DNA of 64,000 nucleotides from Burkholderiales bacterium (GCA_003963115.1 RXJQ01000033.1:1-64000); one strand, 5' to 3'. Shown: positions 45,441-54,487, counted from the first letter of the stretch. Numbers and translations: made by a program. Notes: generated from the letters alone by a model not told the origin.

Positions 45441-46034
45441 TCAGGACTGGCCGAGCAGGTCGCCTTTGAGGCTGCGGTCCGAGGGCTTCTCGCCCAGCCA
45501 GATCTTCAGCAGCGCCCGATAGAAGTCCTCGCCGGCAATGTCCTTGCCCAGCTGCTTGCCCGCCATGGTGATGTGCGTGCCTACGCCCGGCAGGTAGTCA
45601 AGTTGAATCTGCGCGCCCTTGGTGGCTTCACCAGCACCGCGCATGGCCGACTCCAGCTCGTCCAGACGAGGCTGCAGCACACGGCGGTCCGCCGCGCTCA
45701 CGTTGTCGTTGATACCCTGGATCAAGGCATCCGTGAGCCTTTCCGCCGACACGTCACGCAGCATCACGATGCGGATGCTCTTGGGGCCCGGCTGGTTGAT
45801 GAGCGCCGCGGGTGTGGTGTCTTTGTGAGGCACATACAGCCCCACGGCATACACCTTGATGATCATCTTGACGCGCACCCCTGCGCCGTTGAGCACCAGA
45901 GGCTGGTTGCCCAGACTGGCCTGGTCATCGAAATGCACGCCCGCCACCTCGCGTGCGGCGCTGCAAGGCGTGGACAAGGCACCGGCAATCAGGAAAGTCA
46001 GGGAAGCAAGGGTCGACTTGAATCGCTTGTTCAT
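45441..46034 (-). CDS. Chalcone isomerase-like periplasmic protein
   Basis: The start ATG 46034 gives MNKRFKSTLASLTFLIAGAL, a clear signal peptide; 197 aa. The body matches the chalcone-isomerase-like family (GVHFDDQASLGNQPLVLNGAGVRVK, KVYAVGLYVPHKDTTPAAL, RIVMLRDVSAERLTDALIQG, FYRALLKIWLGEKPSDRSLKGDLLG). Bacterial members lack the plant active-site residues and are thought to bind lipids or fatty acids. Its role is unknown. It is convergent with ubiE and divergent from the MerR-type regulator. Confidence 0.85.
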   Translation of the reverse strand: MNKRFKSTLASLTFLIAGALSTPCSAAREVAGVHFDDQASLGNQPLVLNGAGVRVKMIIKVYAVGLYVPHKDTTPAALINQPGPKSIRIVMLRDVSAERLTDALIQGINDNVSAADRRVLQPRLDELESAMRGAGEATKGAQIQLDYLPGVGTHITMAGKQLGKDIAGEDFYRALLKIWLGEKPSDRSLKGDLLGQS

Positions 46035-46198
46035 CACGGCGTACTGCAAAAGAAAACGGCATCGGGTCGAACATCAAATGACTGAGGCCGGCCGCCCTGA
46101 CCGTTCGACACATCGTCAAGAGCAGCTTGTGTGGCGCAATGCCGCATCAATACAACATACACAATGTTACATTAACTCTGCAATATCCGCTCGGTATC

Positions 46199-47050
46199 AT
46201 GGCGGGCAATACCGTTATCCGACTATCGATGCCCGCCGTTCCCGCCAACAATTCACGCCCCCGTCCTGCCCGCGCGCCGACTGACGGCAGCGAAATGACC
46301 GTTGAAGAACTGTCGGCGCGAACTGGCGTCAGCGTCCGCAACATCCGGGCATACCAGACGGCTGGCCTCATGCCGCCGCCGCGACTCAAGGGTCGCCTGG
46401 GCCTGTACGACGCCGAGCACCAAGGCAAGCTGGAACTGATCCGCGACTTGCGTCAGCAGGGGTTCCGGCTGGAAGCCATCAAGGGCATGCTAGAGAAGAC
46501 ACCCGAAGGTGCCTGGAGCGAATACTCGCTGATCAGCGAACTCTTCTCAACGACGTTTTTCACGGTCGAGGCACCCAAGCGCAAAGCCATCAAGGAAATG
46601 GCGGCACATTGGCACACCACGGCCACGCCGGAGCAAAAGGAGCGGCTAGCCCGCAACGGGCTCTACCGGCCAGTAGGAGAAGAGGAGTTCGAGATGCTCA
46701 GCCCCGCGCTGGAGCGCATCGGCATCCAGCTGGCAGATCTGAGCGTGCCGCTGGACACCGTGCTGGACCTGCAGGACGTGCTGATCAAGCACACGCGGGC
46801 CATTGCCAAGGCCTACGTGGAGCAGCTGTTCATCACCATGGTGGAGGCGATCACCACCACGTCGCAGCGTGGCAATGCGGGTGGCGCGGCATCCGCGACG
46901 TTGGATCCCGCCATTGCGGCAGCGGTCAAAGGCTTGTTCGAGCGGCTGCGTCCCCTGGCGATCGGGTCGGTCAGCGCCGCATTTCCTGTTGTGTTGCAGC
47001 AGGAGTTCGATCGAAGCATTCAGAAGCAGCTGTCGAAGAAGCGCGGCTGA
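46199..47050 (+). CDS. MerR-family transcriptional regulator with long C-terminal domain
   Basis: The start ATG 46199 is the best guess (ATG 46229 is possible); 283 aa. The MerR winged helix is EMTVEELSARTGVSVRNIRAYQTAGLMPPP...YDAEHQGKLELIRDLRQQGFRLEAIKGML. It is followed by an all-helical C-terminal domain of about 170 residues without metal-binding cysteines. The target is unknown. The upstream gap has an inverted repeat AACAT-N5-ATGTT at 46154-46168, a possible operator for autoregulation or control of the divergent gene at 45441-46034. Confidence 0.85.
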   Translation: MAGNTVIRLSMPAVPANNSRPRPARAPTDGSEMTVEELSARTGVSVRNIRAYQTAGLMPPPRLKGRLGLYDAEHQGKLELIRDLRQQGFRLEAIKGMLEKTPEGAWSEYSLISELFSTTFFTVEAPKRKAIKEMAAHWHTTATPEQKERLARNGLYRPVGEEEFEMLSPALERIGIQLADLSVPLDTVLDLQDVLIKHTRAIAKAYVEQLFITMVEAITTTSQRGNAGGAASATLDPAIAAAVKGLFERLRPLAIGSVSAAFPVVLQQEFDRSIQKQLSKKRG

Positions 47051-47089
47051 TCGCGCGCCTGGCCCTTCACAGACCCCAGAAACACGAAA

Positions 47090-47113
47090 GGGTCAGTAGT
47101 TTCCTACTGACCC
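47090..47113 (-). terminator. Intrinsic terminator after tRNA-Pro
   Basis: GGGTCAGTAG and CTACTGACCC form a perfect 10-bp stem with a 4-nt loop. On the minus strand it is followed by TTTCGTGTTT, ending the transcript that carries tRNA-Pro. Confidence 0.85.
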
Positions 47114-47126
47114 TCGTGAACTTCTA

Positions 47127-47203
47127 TGGTCGGGGTGGCGGGATTCGAACTCGCGACCCCTTGCACCCCATGCAAGTGCGCTACCAGGCTGCGCTACACC
47201 CCG
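47127..47203 (-). tRNA. tRNA-Pro (anticodon GGG), CCA encoded
   Basis: On the minus strand the acceptor CGGGGTG pairs with CACCCCG over 7 bp. The D arm is GCGC...GCGC; the anticodon arm CTTGC-ATGGGGT-GCAAG gives anticodon GGG, reading CCC/CCT. The T loop TTCGAAT lies in a stem with one A-C mismatch. Discriminator A and an encoded CCA follow; length 77 nt. It sits behind the MerR-type gene, the usual place after pheT-ihfA-merR in Burkholderiales. Confidence 0.95.
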
Positions 47204-47267
47204 ACGAAGACTTAGACTTTAGCATGGATTTTTCTCATTCCTGGAGCCCGCCGCATCTTTTTTGCCA

Positions 47268-47813
47268 TCAAGACAACAGATCGCGGATCGAGAGCAAAGC
47301 CTCGCGCAAGGCCATCACGGAGTCCGGGCTCAGTTTGTTCAGATCAGGCAGATCCGGCCCCATCCAGGCCGCATCAGCCATGGCAGGCGCACTGGCCTGC
47401 AAGGCGCGCACTGCGCGGCCCTCCAGGCCGTTCGATGTCGCAGCGGCAGCCAAAATGGCCTTGGTGGTACGCGCCGCCTGTAAAGGGGTCTCGCCACCGA
47501 CATCTGCCGCATCGTGCTCATCGTGCAAAGGCGCTACCGCCACCACGTCGGCCAACTGGTTTCGGGCGCCACTGATGGTGAAGCCCTGTTCGTACAGCAA
47601 CTCACGGATGCGGCGAATCAGCAGCACCTCATGGTGTTGGTAGTAGCGCCGGTTGCCGCGACGCTTCATGGGCTTGAGCTGGACGAACTCCTGCTCCCAG
47701 TAGCGAAGCACATAAGGCTTGACCAGGCACAACTCGCTCACCTCACCAATGGTGAAGTAGCGCTTGGCTGGAATTGGCGGCAAGGCGCTTTCGACGCGGT
47801 CCATGGATCCCAT
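47268..47813 (-). CDS. MerR-family regulator linked to pheT-ihfA
   Basis: At 181 aa (ATG 47804 is an alternative start), it has a MerR HTH: KRYFTIGEVSELCLVKPYVLRYWEQEFVQLKP, then RRGNRRYYQHHEVLLIRRIRELLYEQGFTISGARNQL. The C-terminal half is variable and Ala-rich. Genes of this type follow ihfA in many betaproteobacteria, and the target is not known to me. It lies 74 bp after ihfA on the same strand and 64 bp before tRNA-Pro. Confidence 0.9.
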   Translation of the reverse strand: MGSMDRVESALPPIPAKRYFTIGEVSELCLVKPYVLRYWEQEFVQLKPMKRRGNRRYYQHHEVLLIRRIRELLYEQGFTISGARNQLADVVAVAPLHDEHDAADVGGETPLQAARTTKAILAAAATSNGLEGRAVRALQASAPAMADAAWMGPDLPDLNKLSPDSVMALREALLSIRDLLS

Positions 47814-47887
47814 CGCAGACTGCAGTTTCCCGATGTTCCCGAAAAATCCCGAGCTAGATCAACAAGATCGGGAAAAGGTTTCAGACT

Positions 47888-48247
47888 TTACTCCAAGTCT
47901 TCGCCGCTGGGAATGTCACCTTGCACCATGCCCTTGAGCTTCTGGCTGGCGTGGAAGGTCACGACATGGCGTGCCTTGATGGGAATCGCCTCGCCGGTGC
48001 GCGGATTGCGTCCTGGCCGAGGTGCCTTGCGCCGGATCTGGAAGTTGCCAAAGCCCGACAGCTTGACGTCGGTGCCTCTCACCAGGGTGTCGTTGACCAG
48101 CTCGAAAAAGGCCTCGACCATGTCCTTGGACTCGCGCTTGTTCAAGCCCAGGCGCTCAAAGAGCATGTCGGCCAGCTCCGCCTTGGTCAAGGTGGGCGTT
48201 TCGATGGTGGGCAACAGGACCGTCAGGTCGCTGATCTTGTCATTCAT
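47888..48247 (-). CDS. ihfA: Integration host factor subunit alpha
   Basis: At 119 aa the N-terminal extension ([16 protein letters not shown]) is longer than in E. coli (99 aa); an internal start near [15 protein letters not shown] is possible. The DNA-bending beta-ribbon [21 protein letters not shown] carries the intercalating Pro, and [12 protein letters not shown] is typical. It forms a heterodimer with IhfB and bends DNA sharply; IHF also assists sigma-54 promoters such as that of glnA. It is 21 bp after pheT, the standard pheST-ihfA order. Confidence 0.95.
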   Translation of the reverse strand: MNDKISDLTVLLPTIETPTLTKAELADMLFERLGLNKRESKDMVEAFFELVNDTLVRGTDVKLSGFGNFQIRRKAPRPGRNPRTGEAIPIKARHVVTFHASQKLKGMVQGDIPSGEDLE

Positions 48248-48268
48248 CTCCGTGGGCCCTCCCTGGCC

Positions 48269-50701
48269 TCAGGCGCGAACGCGCGCGCCAACGTCAGCAG
48301 CCAACGCAGCGATCACCGCCTTCATGGCAGTGTCGATGCGCTCGTCGGTCAAAGTCTGCTCATCATCGCGCAATTCCACGCGCACGGCCAGAGAGCGTTC
48401 GTTGTCGGCGATGCCGGCCACGGGCGACTTGGGCTTGTAGATGTCAAACAGGCGGGCGCCACGCACCAGCCCCTCGCTCGGCGCCTGGGTGATGGCCGCG
48501 ATCAAGGCGTCGTGCGGCGTGCTGTCTTGCACCACCAGCGCCAGGTCACGGTAGACCGACTGCATCTTGGGCACGCTGGCGAAGGACGGCACCACGCGCT
48601 GGGCCAGCACCTCCGCATCCAACTCGAACAGCACCGGGGCTTGCGGCAGGTCATAGGACTGGCGCCACTTCGGGTGCAGCTCGCCCACGATGCCCACAGC
48701 CTTGCCATCGACCAGCACCTGGGCACAACGGCCCGGATGGAAGGCAGGATGCTCGGCCTTCACGAACTGGGGCAGGCGGGGCGCCAGCAAGGACTCGACA
48801 TCGCCCTTCACATCGAAGAAATCGACCTGACGCGAGGCCACGCCCCACTGCAAGGTTTCAGACGAGCCATAGGCCAGGCCTGCCACACGCACGGGCTGAT
48901 CGAAGCCACCCACGGTCTGGTCGCCATCCTGCACGGTGGCATCGCGCTTGAAGACGCGGCCCACCTCGAAGAGACGCACCCGGTCGGCCTTGCGAGACAG
49001 ATTGGTCTTGAGCGCCTCGATCAGGCTGCCGATCAGGCTGGAGCGCATCACGGCCAGCGGGCTGGCGATCGGGTTGAGCACGCGGATGGGGTTGGAGTTG
49101 CCGGCAAAATCGGCTTCCCAACGCTCTTCCACGAAGCTGAAGGTGATGGCCTCCTGGTAGCCACGCGCAGCCACGGCACGGCGCACGGCATACAGACCGC
49201 GCTGTGCCTCGGGGCGCACCTGGGAGCTCACCGGGGCCTTGGGGGCACGCTTGGGCAGCTTGTCGAAGCCGATCACACGCACCACTTCCTCGATCAGGTC
49301 CTCCTCGATCTGAAGGTCGAAGCGCCAGCTCGGAGGCACGACGATCAAATGGGTGTCATGGCCTGCGGCCTGCGTCGTGAAGGGCAGGTCCAGGCGCGTG
49401 AACACCTGCTGGCATTCGGCCAAGCTCACTGGCATGCCGATCACACGCTGGGCGCGCGACAAGCGCAGCGTCACGGGCTTGCGCTCGGGCTGCTGCAGGA
49501 TCTGATCGTCCAAGGGGCCGGCATGGCCGCCGCAGATGTCGAGAATCAAGCGGGTGATGCGTTCGATGTACCGCGCAGTCGGTGCCGGGTCCACGCCACG
49601 CTCGAAGCGGTGGGAAGCATCGGTCGAGAAGTTGTAGCGGCGCGCGCGGCCGGCAATCGCCTTGGGCCACCAGAAAGCGCCTTCCAGGTAAACACGGCGG
49701 GTCTCGTCGCCCACGGCCGTGGCGTCACCGCCCATGATGCCGGCCAAGGACTCAACCTGGCCGCTGCCATCGGCGATCACGCCCACCTGCTCGTCGAGCT
49801 TGATGGTCTGGCCATTGAGCAGCTTGAGCTCTTCGCCAGCCTTGCCCCAGCGCACCACCAGTTCACCCTTGATCTTGTCCAGGTCGAACACGTGCGAGGG
49901 CTGGCCCAACTCGAACATCACGTAGTTGGAGATGTCGACCAGCGCCGACACCGAACGCTGACCACAACGCGCCAGACGCTCGACCATCCAGTCCGGCGTC
50001 TTGGCTTGCGGGTTCACGCCCTGGATCACACGGCCACCAAAGCGGCCGCACAGGTCCACGGCCTGCACCGACACCTTGAGGCGCGCGTCGGCTGTGGGCT
50101 TGACGAGCTCGATCACCGGGTCGATCAAGGGCGCGCCGGTCAGTGCGGAAACTTCACGGGCGATACCCAATACGCTCAGGCAGTGCGCCAGATTCGGCGT
50201 GAGCTTGAGCGTGAAGAGGGTGTCGTCCAGCTTGAGATGCTCACGGATGCTTTGACCCAAAGGCGCGTCTTCAGCCAGGATGTGCAGGCCGTTCGACTCC
50301 TCGGACACACCCAGCTCGCGCGCCGAGCACAACATGCCCTGGCTCTCCACACCACGCAGCTTGCCCAGCTTGATCTTGAAAGGCTTGCCATCGGTACCTG
50401 GCGGCAGCTCGGCACCCACCGTGGCGCAAGGCACCTTGATGCCAGGGCGCACATTGGGCGCACCACAAACGATCTGCAGCACCTCACCCGTGCCCGCATC
50501 CACCTTGCAGACGTTGAGGCGATCGGCATCGGGGTGCTTGGCCACTTCCAGCACCTGCGCCACGACCACCCCGGTGAAAGGCGGCGCCACAGGCTTGAGC
50601 TCTTCCACTTCCAGGCCAGCCATGGTCAACAGGTCGGCCAGTTGCTGCGTGTTCAGGTCTGGGTTGCAGAAGCTGCGCAGCCAGGACTCGGGAAATTGCA
50701 T
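48269..50701 (-). CDS. pheT: Phenylalanyl-tRNA synthetase beta subunit
   Basis: At 810 aa it begins MQFPESWLRSFCNPDLNTQQLADLLTMAGLEVEE, followed by the EMAP/OB tRNA-binding domain (VVVAQVLEVAKHPDADRLNVCKVDAG). The B3/B4 editing domain, B5 domain and a C-terminal ferredoxin-fold anticodon-binding domain (VYRDLALVVQDSTPHDAL) follow. With PheS it forms an alpha2-beta2 enzyme. Unusually it does not directly follow pheS: a dehydrogenase gene intervenes, ending 59 bp upstream. Confidence 0.97.
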   Translation of the reverse strand: MQFPESWLRSFCNPDLNTQQLADLLTMAGLEVEELKPVAPPFTGVVVAQVLEVAKHPDADRLNVCKVDAGTGEVLQIVCGAPNVRPGIKVPCATVGAELPPGTDGKPFKIKLGKLRGVESQGMLCSARELGVSEESNGLHILAEDAPLGQSIREHLKLDDTLFTLKLTPNLAHCLSVLGIAREVSALTGAPLIDPVIELVKPTADARLKVSVQAVDLCGRFGGRVIQGVNPQAKTPDWMVERLARCGQRSVSALVDISNYVMFELGQPSHVFDLDKIKGELVVRWGKAGEELKLLNGQTIKLDEQVGVIADGSGQVESLAGIMGGDATAVGDETRRVYLEGAFWWPKAIAGRARRYNFSTDASHRFERGVDPAPTARYIERITRLILDICGGHAGPLDDQILQQPERKPVTLRLSRAQRVIGMPVSLAECQQVFTRLDLPFTTQAAGHDTHLIVVPPSWRFDLQIEEDLIEEVVRVIGFDKLPKRAPKAPVSSQVRPEAQRGLYAVRRAVAARGYQEAITFSFVEERWEADFAGNSNPIRVLNPIASPLAVMRSSLIGSLIEALKTNLSRKADRVRLFEVGRVFKRDATVQDGDQTVGGFDQPVRVAGLAYGSSETLQWGVASRQVDFFDVKGDVESLLAPRLPQFVKAEHPAFHPGRCAQVLVDGKAVGIVGELHPKWRQSYDLPQAPVLFELDAEVLAQRVVPSFASVPKMQSVYRDLALVVQDSTPHDALIAAITQAPSEGLVRGARLFDIYKPKSPVAGIADNERSLAVRVELRDDEQTLTDERIDTAMKAVIAALAADVGARVRA

Positions 50702-50760
50702 GTCGGTGATCCTCGGGAATCGATCGGTATCTGTGCTTGTCTGATCTGGATGAGGCCGTG

Positions 50761-51804
50761 TCAGGCGCTGGTTGCCGCGGCCGGGAAATCCGCATCCAGC
50801 ACCACGCGGTAGCGTGCCTTGCCGGCGCGCAGGTGTTCCAGCGCATCGTTGATGCGGCTCATCGGGAAGTGTTCGGTTTGCGGCTCGATGCCGTGGCGCG
50901 CGGCGAATTCGAGCATGGTGTCGATGTCCTGGCGCGAACCTGTGGGCGAACCCGACACGCTGCGCTGACCGCCGATCAGCCTGCCGGCATCCACCTCCAT
51001 GGGTTGGGGCAGTACGCCCACCACGTGCAGGCGGCCGTTCGGTGCCAGCGTGCTCATCAGGGCCTTCCAGTTGAGCATCACGTTGACGGTGACCAGCACC
51101 ATGTCCAGACGACCAGCAAGCTGCTTCATGGACTTTGGGTCGACACTGGAGACCACGTTGTGCGCGCCCAGCTGCAGGGCCTCATCGCGCTTGGACTCAC
51201 TGGACGTGAAGGCCGTGACCTCGCACCCCCAGGCCCGCGCGAACTTCAAAGCCAGGTGCCCTAGGCCCCCAATGCCGACCACACCCACGCGGTGCGTCGG
51301 CTTGATGCCGAAATTCAGGAAGGGCGAGAACACGGTGATGCCACCACACAGGAGCGGGCCCGCCTTCGAGGCATTGAGCTGCTCGGGGATCGGGCAGGCC
51401 CACAGCCAGTGCGCACGCACGCGTTCGGCAAAGCCGCCGTGATGCCCCACGATGGTCGGCACGCCGGCACGGCACAGTTGCGGCTCGCCACCCAGGCAGC
51501 TCTTGCAGGACATGCAGCTGCCCGACATCCAGCCAATGCCCACGCGCTGACCCAGCTTGAGCCCCTTCGTGTTCGAGCCCAGCGCCACCACCGTGCCCAC
51601 CACCTCGTGCCCACCCACGATGGGATAGGCCGAGAAGCCCCACTCGTTGTCGATCAGGGAGAGATCGGAGTGGCACAGGCCGCTGTGCTCGACGCGAACC
51701 TCCACCTCTTCCGAACCCAGCGGGCCGGCATCGTAGTCAAAGCGTTGCAGGGGCTTGGCGGCCTCATGGGCAGCCCAGGCTCGGACGGTGGTCGGTGTGC
51801 TCAT
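50761..51804 (-). CDS. Zinc-dependent NAD(P)-alcohol dehydrogenase (YahK/CAD type) inserted in pheST
   Basis: The start ATG 51804 gives about 347 aa. This medium-chain dehydrogenase has catalytic zinc ligands in SGLCHSDLSLI and GGHEVVGTV, structural zinc Cys residues in CMSCKSCLGGEPQLC, and Rossmann motif VGVVGIGGLGHLALKFA. Relatives (YahK, AdhA) reduce aldehydes with NADPH. It lies 9 bp after the pheS stop, in the same direction, and 59 bp before pheT. A housekeeping link is not evident, so it is probably a later insertion that kept the operon expressed. Confidence 0.93.
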   Translation of the reverse strand: MSTPTTVRAWAAHEAAKPLQRFDYDAGPLGSEEVEVRVEHSGLCHSDLSLIDNEWGFSAYPIVGGHEVVGTVVALGSNTKGLKLGQRVGIGWMSGSCMSCKSCLGGEPQLCRAGVPTIVGHHGGFAERVRAHWLWACPIPEQLNASKAGPLLCGGITVFSPFLNFGIKPTHRVGVVGIGGLGHLALKFARAWGCEVTAFTSSESKRDEALQLGAHNVVSSVDPKSMKQLAGRLDMVLVTVNVMLNWKALMSTLAPNGRLHVVGVLPQPMEVDAGRLIGGQRSVSGSPTGSRQDIDTMLEFAARHGIEPQTEHFPMSRINDALEHLRAGKARYRVVLDADFPAAATSA

Positions 51805-51813
51805 GTCAGTCAC

Positions 51814-52863
51814 TCACTGGAATTGCTGCAGGAAGCGCAGGTCGCCTTCGTAGAAGAGGCGCAGGTCGTTCACGCCGTATCTCAGCATGGTCAGGCGATC
51901 CGGGCCCAGGCCGAAGGCAAAGCCGATGTACTGCTCCGGATCCAGGCCGAAGTTGCGCACGACGTTGGGGTGCACCTGCCCTGCCCCGCCCACTTCCAGC
52001 CAGCGCCCCTTGAGCGGGCCGGACGCAAAAGCGATGTCCACTTCGGCTGAAGGTTCGGTGAAGGGGAAGAAGGAGGGACGGAAGCGGATGTCGAGCTCGT
52101 CCGTCTCGAAGAAGGTGCTGAAGAAGTCACCCAGCACAGCCTTGAGGTCGGTGAAGCTGACGCTCTCGCCGATCCACAGGCCTTCGCACTGGTGAAACAT
52201 GGGCGAGTGCGTGGCGTCGCTGTCCACGCGGTAGGTGCGGCCCGGCGCGATCACGCGGATCTCGGGCATGCGTTCACCTTTGGCCAGCAACTCGGCATGA
52301 CGCTTGACATGCTGCACGGCATAGCGCACCTGCATCGGGCTGGTGTGCGTGCGCAGCAGGTGACCACCTTCAACATAGAAGGTGTCGTGCATCGACCGCG
52401 CGGGATGGTCCTCAGGTGTGTTCAGCGCGGTGAAGTTGAACCAGTCGGCTTCGATTTCCGGGCCATCGGCCACGGCAAAACCCATCGAGCCGAAAATGCC
52501 CTCGATGCGCTCGATGCTCAAGGACACCGGGTGCAGGCCACCCTCACCGCGACGGCGTCCAGGCAGGGTCACATCCAGGCTTTCCGCCTCCAACTGGGCC
52601 GACAGCTCGGCATCTGCCAGTGCCTGACGACGCGCATTGAGCAAGGCCTCGACCTGCTGCTTGGCCTGGTTGATGGCCGCCCCACGGGTCTTCTTTTCCT
52701 CGGGGCTCAGCGCACCCATGCCCTTGAGCAGTTCGGTCACACTGCCAGATTTGCCCAAGAAGCGGGCCTTGGCGTTTTCGAGGTCGGCGGGCGTGGCCGT
52801 GGCGGCAAAGGCCTCCTGGGCGGATTGCACCAGCGCCTGCAGATCGCTGTGGGTGTCGGTCAT
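51814..52863 (-). CDS. pheS: Phenylalanyl-tRNA synthetase alpha subunit
   Basis: At 349 aa this class II core has an N-terminal coiled coil ([21 protein letters not shown]). Motif 2 ([22 protein letters not shown]) and motif 3 ([28 protein letters not shown]) are clear. The subunit activates Phe and charges tRNA-Phe together with PheT. The start codon lies only 12 nt after the T-run of a strong terminator. Expression may depend on read-through from rplT or on a promoter inside this short region. Confidence 0.97.
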   Translation of the reverse strand: MTDTHSDLQALVQSAQEAFAATATPADLENAKARFLGKSGSVTELLKGMGALSPEEKKTRGAAINQAKQQVEALLNARRQALADAELSAQLEAESLDVTLPGRRRGEGGLHPVSLSIERIEGIFGSMGFAVADGPEIEADWFNFTALNTPEDHPARSMHDTFYVEGGHLLRTHTSPMQVRYAVQHVKRHAELLAKGERMPEIRVIAPGRTYRVDSDATHSPMFHQCEGLWIGESVSFTDLKAVLGDFFSTFFETDELDIRFRPSFFPFTEPSAEVDIAFASGPLKGRWLEVGGAGQVHPNVVRNFGLDPEQYIGFAFGLGPDRLTMLRYGVNDLRLFYEGDLRFLQQFQ

Positions 52864-52875
52864 GATCTTGTGTCG

Positions 52876-52905
52876 AAAAAAAAGGCCAACGCGATGTTGG
52901 CCTTT
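52876..52905 (-). terminator. Strong terminator between rplT and pheS
   Basis: On the minus strand AAAGGCCAAC and GTTGGCCTTT form a 10-bp stem around a 5-nt loop, followed by TTTTTTTT. The T-run ends 12 nt before the pheS ATG. Its position suggests an attenuator, but no Phe-codon-rich leader ORF was found in the 65 nt upstream. Confidence 0.9.
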
Positions 52906-52970
52906 AGTTCACCGGCCTGTTGGGACCGGCGCAGCATCTAGCTGGCTGTCTGCTTTCTTTGAACGATCAA

Positions 52971-53330
52971 TCAAGCAGCCAGTTGAGCCTTGGCCTTTTC
53001 AACGATGCTGGCAAAAGCAGCGGGGTCGTTGACAGCCATGTCAGCCAGCACCTTGCGATCGATTTCGATCGAAGCCTTCTTGATGCCAGCAATGAACTTG
53101 CTGTAGGTCAGGCCCAGCGCACGGCTGCCAGCGTTGATACGTGCAATCCACAGACGGCGGAACTCACGCTTCTTGGCACGGCGGTCACGGTAGGCATATT
53201 GACCTGCCTTCATGACAGCCTGTTTGGCGATGCGGTAGACGTTCTTGCGACGGCCACGGAAACCCTTGGCCAGGGCGAGAATTTTCTTATGACGAGCGCG
53301 GGCGGTTACACCACGTTTGACGCGAGGCAT
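52971..53330 (-). CDS. rplT: Large-subunit ribosomal protein L20
   Basis: At 119 aa it starts [39 protein letters not shown] and later has [23 protein letters not shown], the universal L20 pattern. It binds 23S rRNA early in 50S assembly and in E. coli represses its own operon at the mRNA leader. It is 63 bp after rpmI. Confidence 0.98.
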   Translation of the reverse strand: MPRVKRGVTARARHKKILALAKGFRGRRKNVYRIAKQAVMKAGQYAYRDRRAKKREFRRLWIARINAGSRALGLTYSKFIAGIKKASIEIDRKVLADMAVNDPAAFASIVEKAKAQLAA

Positions 53331-53393
53331 GGATTACTCCTTCGGCGTAGATATCAAAACCAGATTGAGACTTGCTTGCTTTTCAACTGGCCA

Positions 53394-53597
53394 TTACAGG
53401 CCAGCGAAGGGCAGCATCTGAGCCATGTGGCCCATATTGGTCTCGTGCACGTTCACAGCGCCGCGGAGCTGACGCTTGTTCTTCGTGGTCTTCTTGGTCA
53501 GGATGTGACGCTTGAAGGCTTGACCGCGCTTGACGGTGCCACCGGGACGAACGCGAAAACGCTTCTTCGCACTGCTCTTGGTCTTCATCTTGGGCAT
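53394..53597 (-). CDS. rpmI: Large-subunit ribosomal protein L35
   Basis: This 67-aa protein reads [20 protein letters not shown], then [24 protein letters not shown], the standard L35 pattern. It has a good ribosome site (AAGGAG) 7-8 nt upstream. It is preceded by a 259-bp gap that probably holds regulatory structure. Confidence 0.97.
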   Translation of the reverse strand: MPKMKTKSSAKKRFRVRPGGTVKRGQAFKRHILTKKTTKNKRQLRGAVNVHETNMGHMAQMLPFAGL

Positions 53598-53856
53598 GTT
53601 GCAGCTCCTTCTAAATTGTTCCTGTCAGGCGCCGCGAACACCAGCTCCGCGTCTTGATAGCCTGCAGGCACTTTGATTCGGAAGGCGGCGACCAAACCAC
53701 CAACCGATGCGAAACCCGCTGCTTAGCCTAGATACCTGGCAACGGGACCGCTTCTCCCACCCCCAACCAGAATGTCTCTGGCGGCTCAAAATGAGCACGG
53801 AAAGCTCAGCCAGGGGCGAAACCCAGCATTGTAAGAGAAATTTCCCGGTTTGGGAT
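53598..53856 (-). promoter_or_regulatory. infC-rpmI intergenic leader, possible promoter and L20-type control region
   Basis: No gene is seen. On the minus strand a TACAAT -10-like element lies at 53833-53828, although no good -35 is visible. A nested hairpin follows: CTGGC/GCCAG (53809-53813 and 53778-53782) around TGAGC/GCTCA (53804-53808 and 53792-53796). The about 200-nt leader before rpmI is where L20 autoregulation acts in E. coli; a similar role here is inference. Confidence 0.4.
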
Positions 53857-54405
53857 TTATTTCTTCTTCTTGGGCGCCAGCACCATGATCATCTGGCGGC
53901 CTTCCAGCTTGGGCATGTTCTCGACCAGCGAGCAATCGACCAAGTCATCGCGAACACGCTCCAGCAGGCGCATGCCCAACTCTTGGTGGGTGATTTCACG
54001 GCCACGGAAACGCAGGGTCACCTTGCCCTTGTCGCCATCTTCCAGGAAGCGGCGCAGGTTGCGCAGCTTGATCTGGTAGTCGCCTTCGTCGGTACCCGGA
54101 CGGAATTTGACTTCCTTGACTTCGATGACCTTTTGCTTTTGCTTGGCATCGTGAGCCTTCTTTTGCTCCTGGTACTTGAACTTGCCGTAGTCCATCAGGC
54201 GGCAGACAGGAGGATCAGCTGTCGCTGCGACCTCTACCAGGTCCACATCAGCCTCTCCGGCGAGGCGCAAGGCGTCCTGGATGCTGACAATACCAAGGGG
54301 CTCGTTCTCCACGCCATTGAGGCGGACTTCGGGAGCCATGATTTCACGATTCAGCCGGTGCTTGCGCTCGTCATTGCGCGTACGGCGGTCAAAGAAGTTA
54401 GCGAT
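53857..54405 (-). CDS. infC: Translation initiation factor IF-3, AUC start codon
   Basis: ATC at 54405 is chosen as start because AAAGGA lies 7 nt upstream and the product then begins (I/M)[21 protein letters not shown], like relatives; length 182 aa. An upstream ATG at 54459 lacks a ribosome site. The protein has [19 protein letters not shown] and the C-terminal [18 protein letters not shown]-3 rejects non-canonical start codons, and in E. coli an AUU start makes infC self-limiting; AUC here would give the same feedback. It lies between thrS and rpmI-rplT. Confidence 0.93.
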   Translation of the reverse strand: MANFFDRRTRNDERKHRLNREIMAPEVRLNGVENEPLGIVSIQDALRLAGEADVDLVEVAATADPPVCRLMDYGKFKYQEQKKAHDAKQKQKVIEVKEVKFRPGTDEGDYQIKLRNLRRFLEDGDKGKVTLRFRGREITHQELGMRLLERVRDDLVDCSLVENMPKLEGRQMIMVLAPKKKK

Positions 54406-54487
54406 GTCAAATTCCTTTTGGCAACGGGTTTCTCCTGCGAACCCGCACCGGTTAACCAAAGTTCACGCCCAAAGAACCTGGCAAAAA

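Noticed and set aside
46127-46198. Longer N-terminus for the MerR-family gene starting at 46127
   Set aside because: The extra residues are unlike MerR proteins and the DNA there has promoter- and operator-like features; ATG 46199 is preferred.
47921-50812. 963-codon open frame antisense to ihfA and pheT
   Set aside because: It covers two certain housekeeping genes on the other strand and has the low-complexity composition of a shadow frame.
52906-52970. Phe-codon leader peptide for pheST
   Set aside because: All minus-strand frames between rplT and the terminator were read; no short ORF with multiple Phe codons exists.
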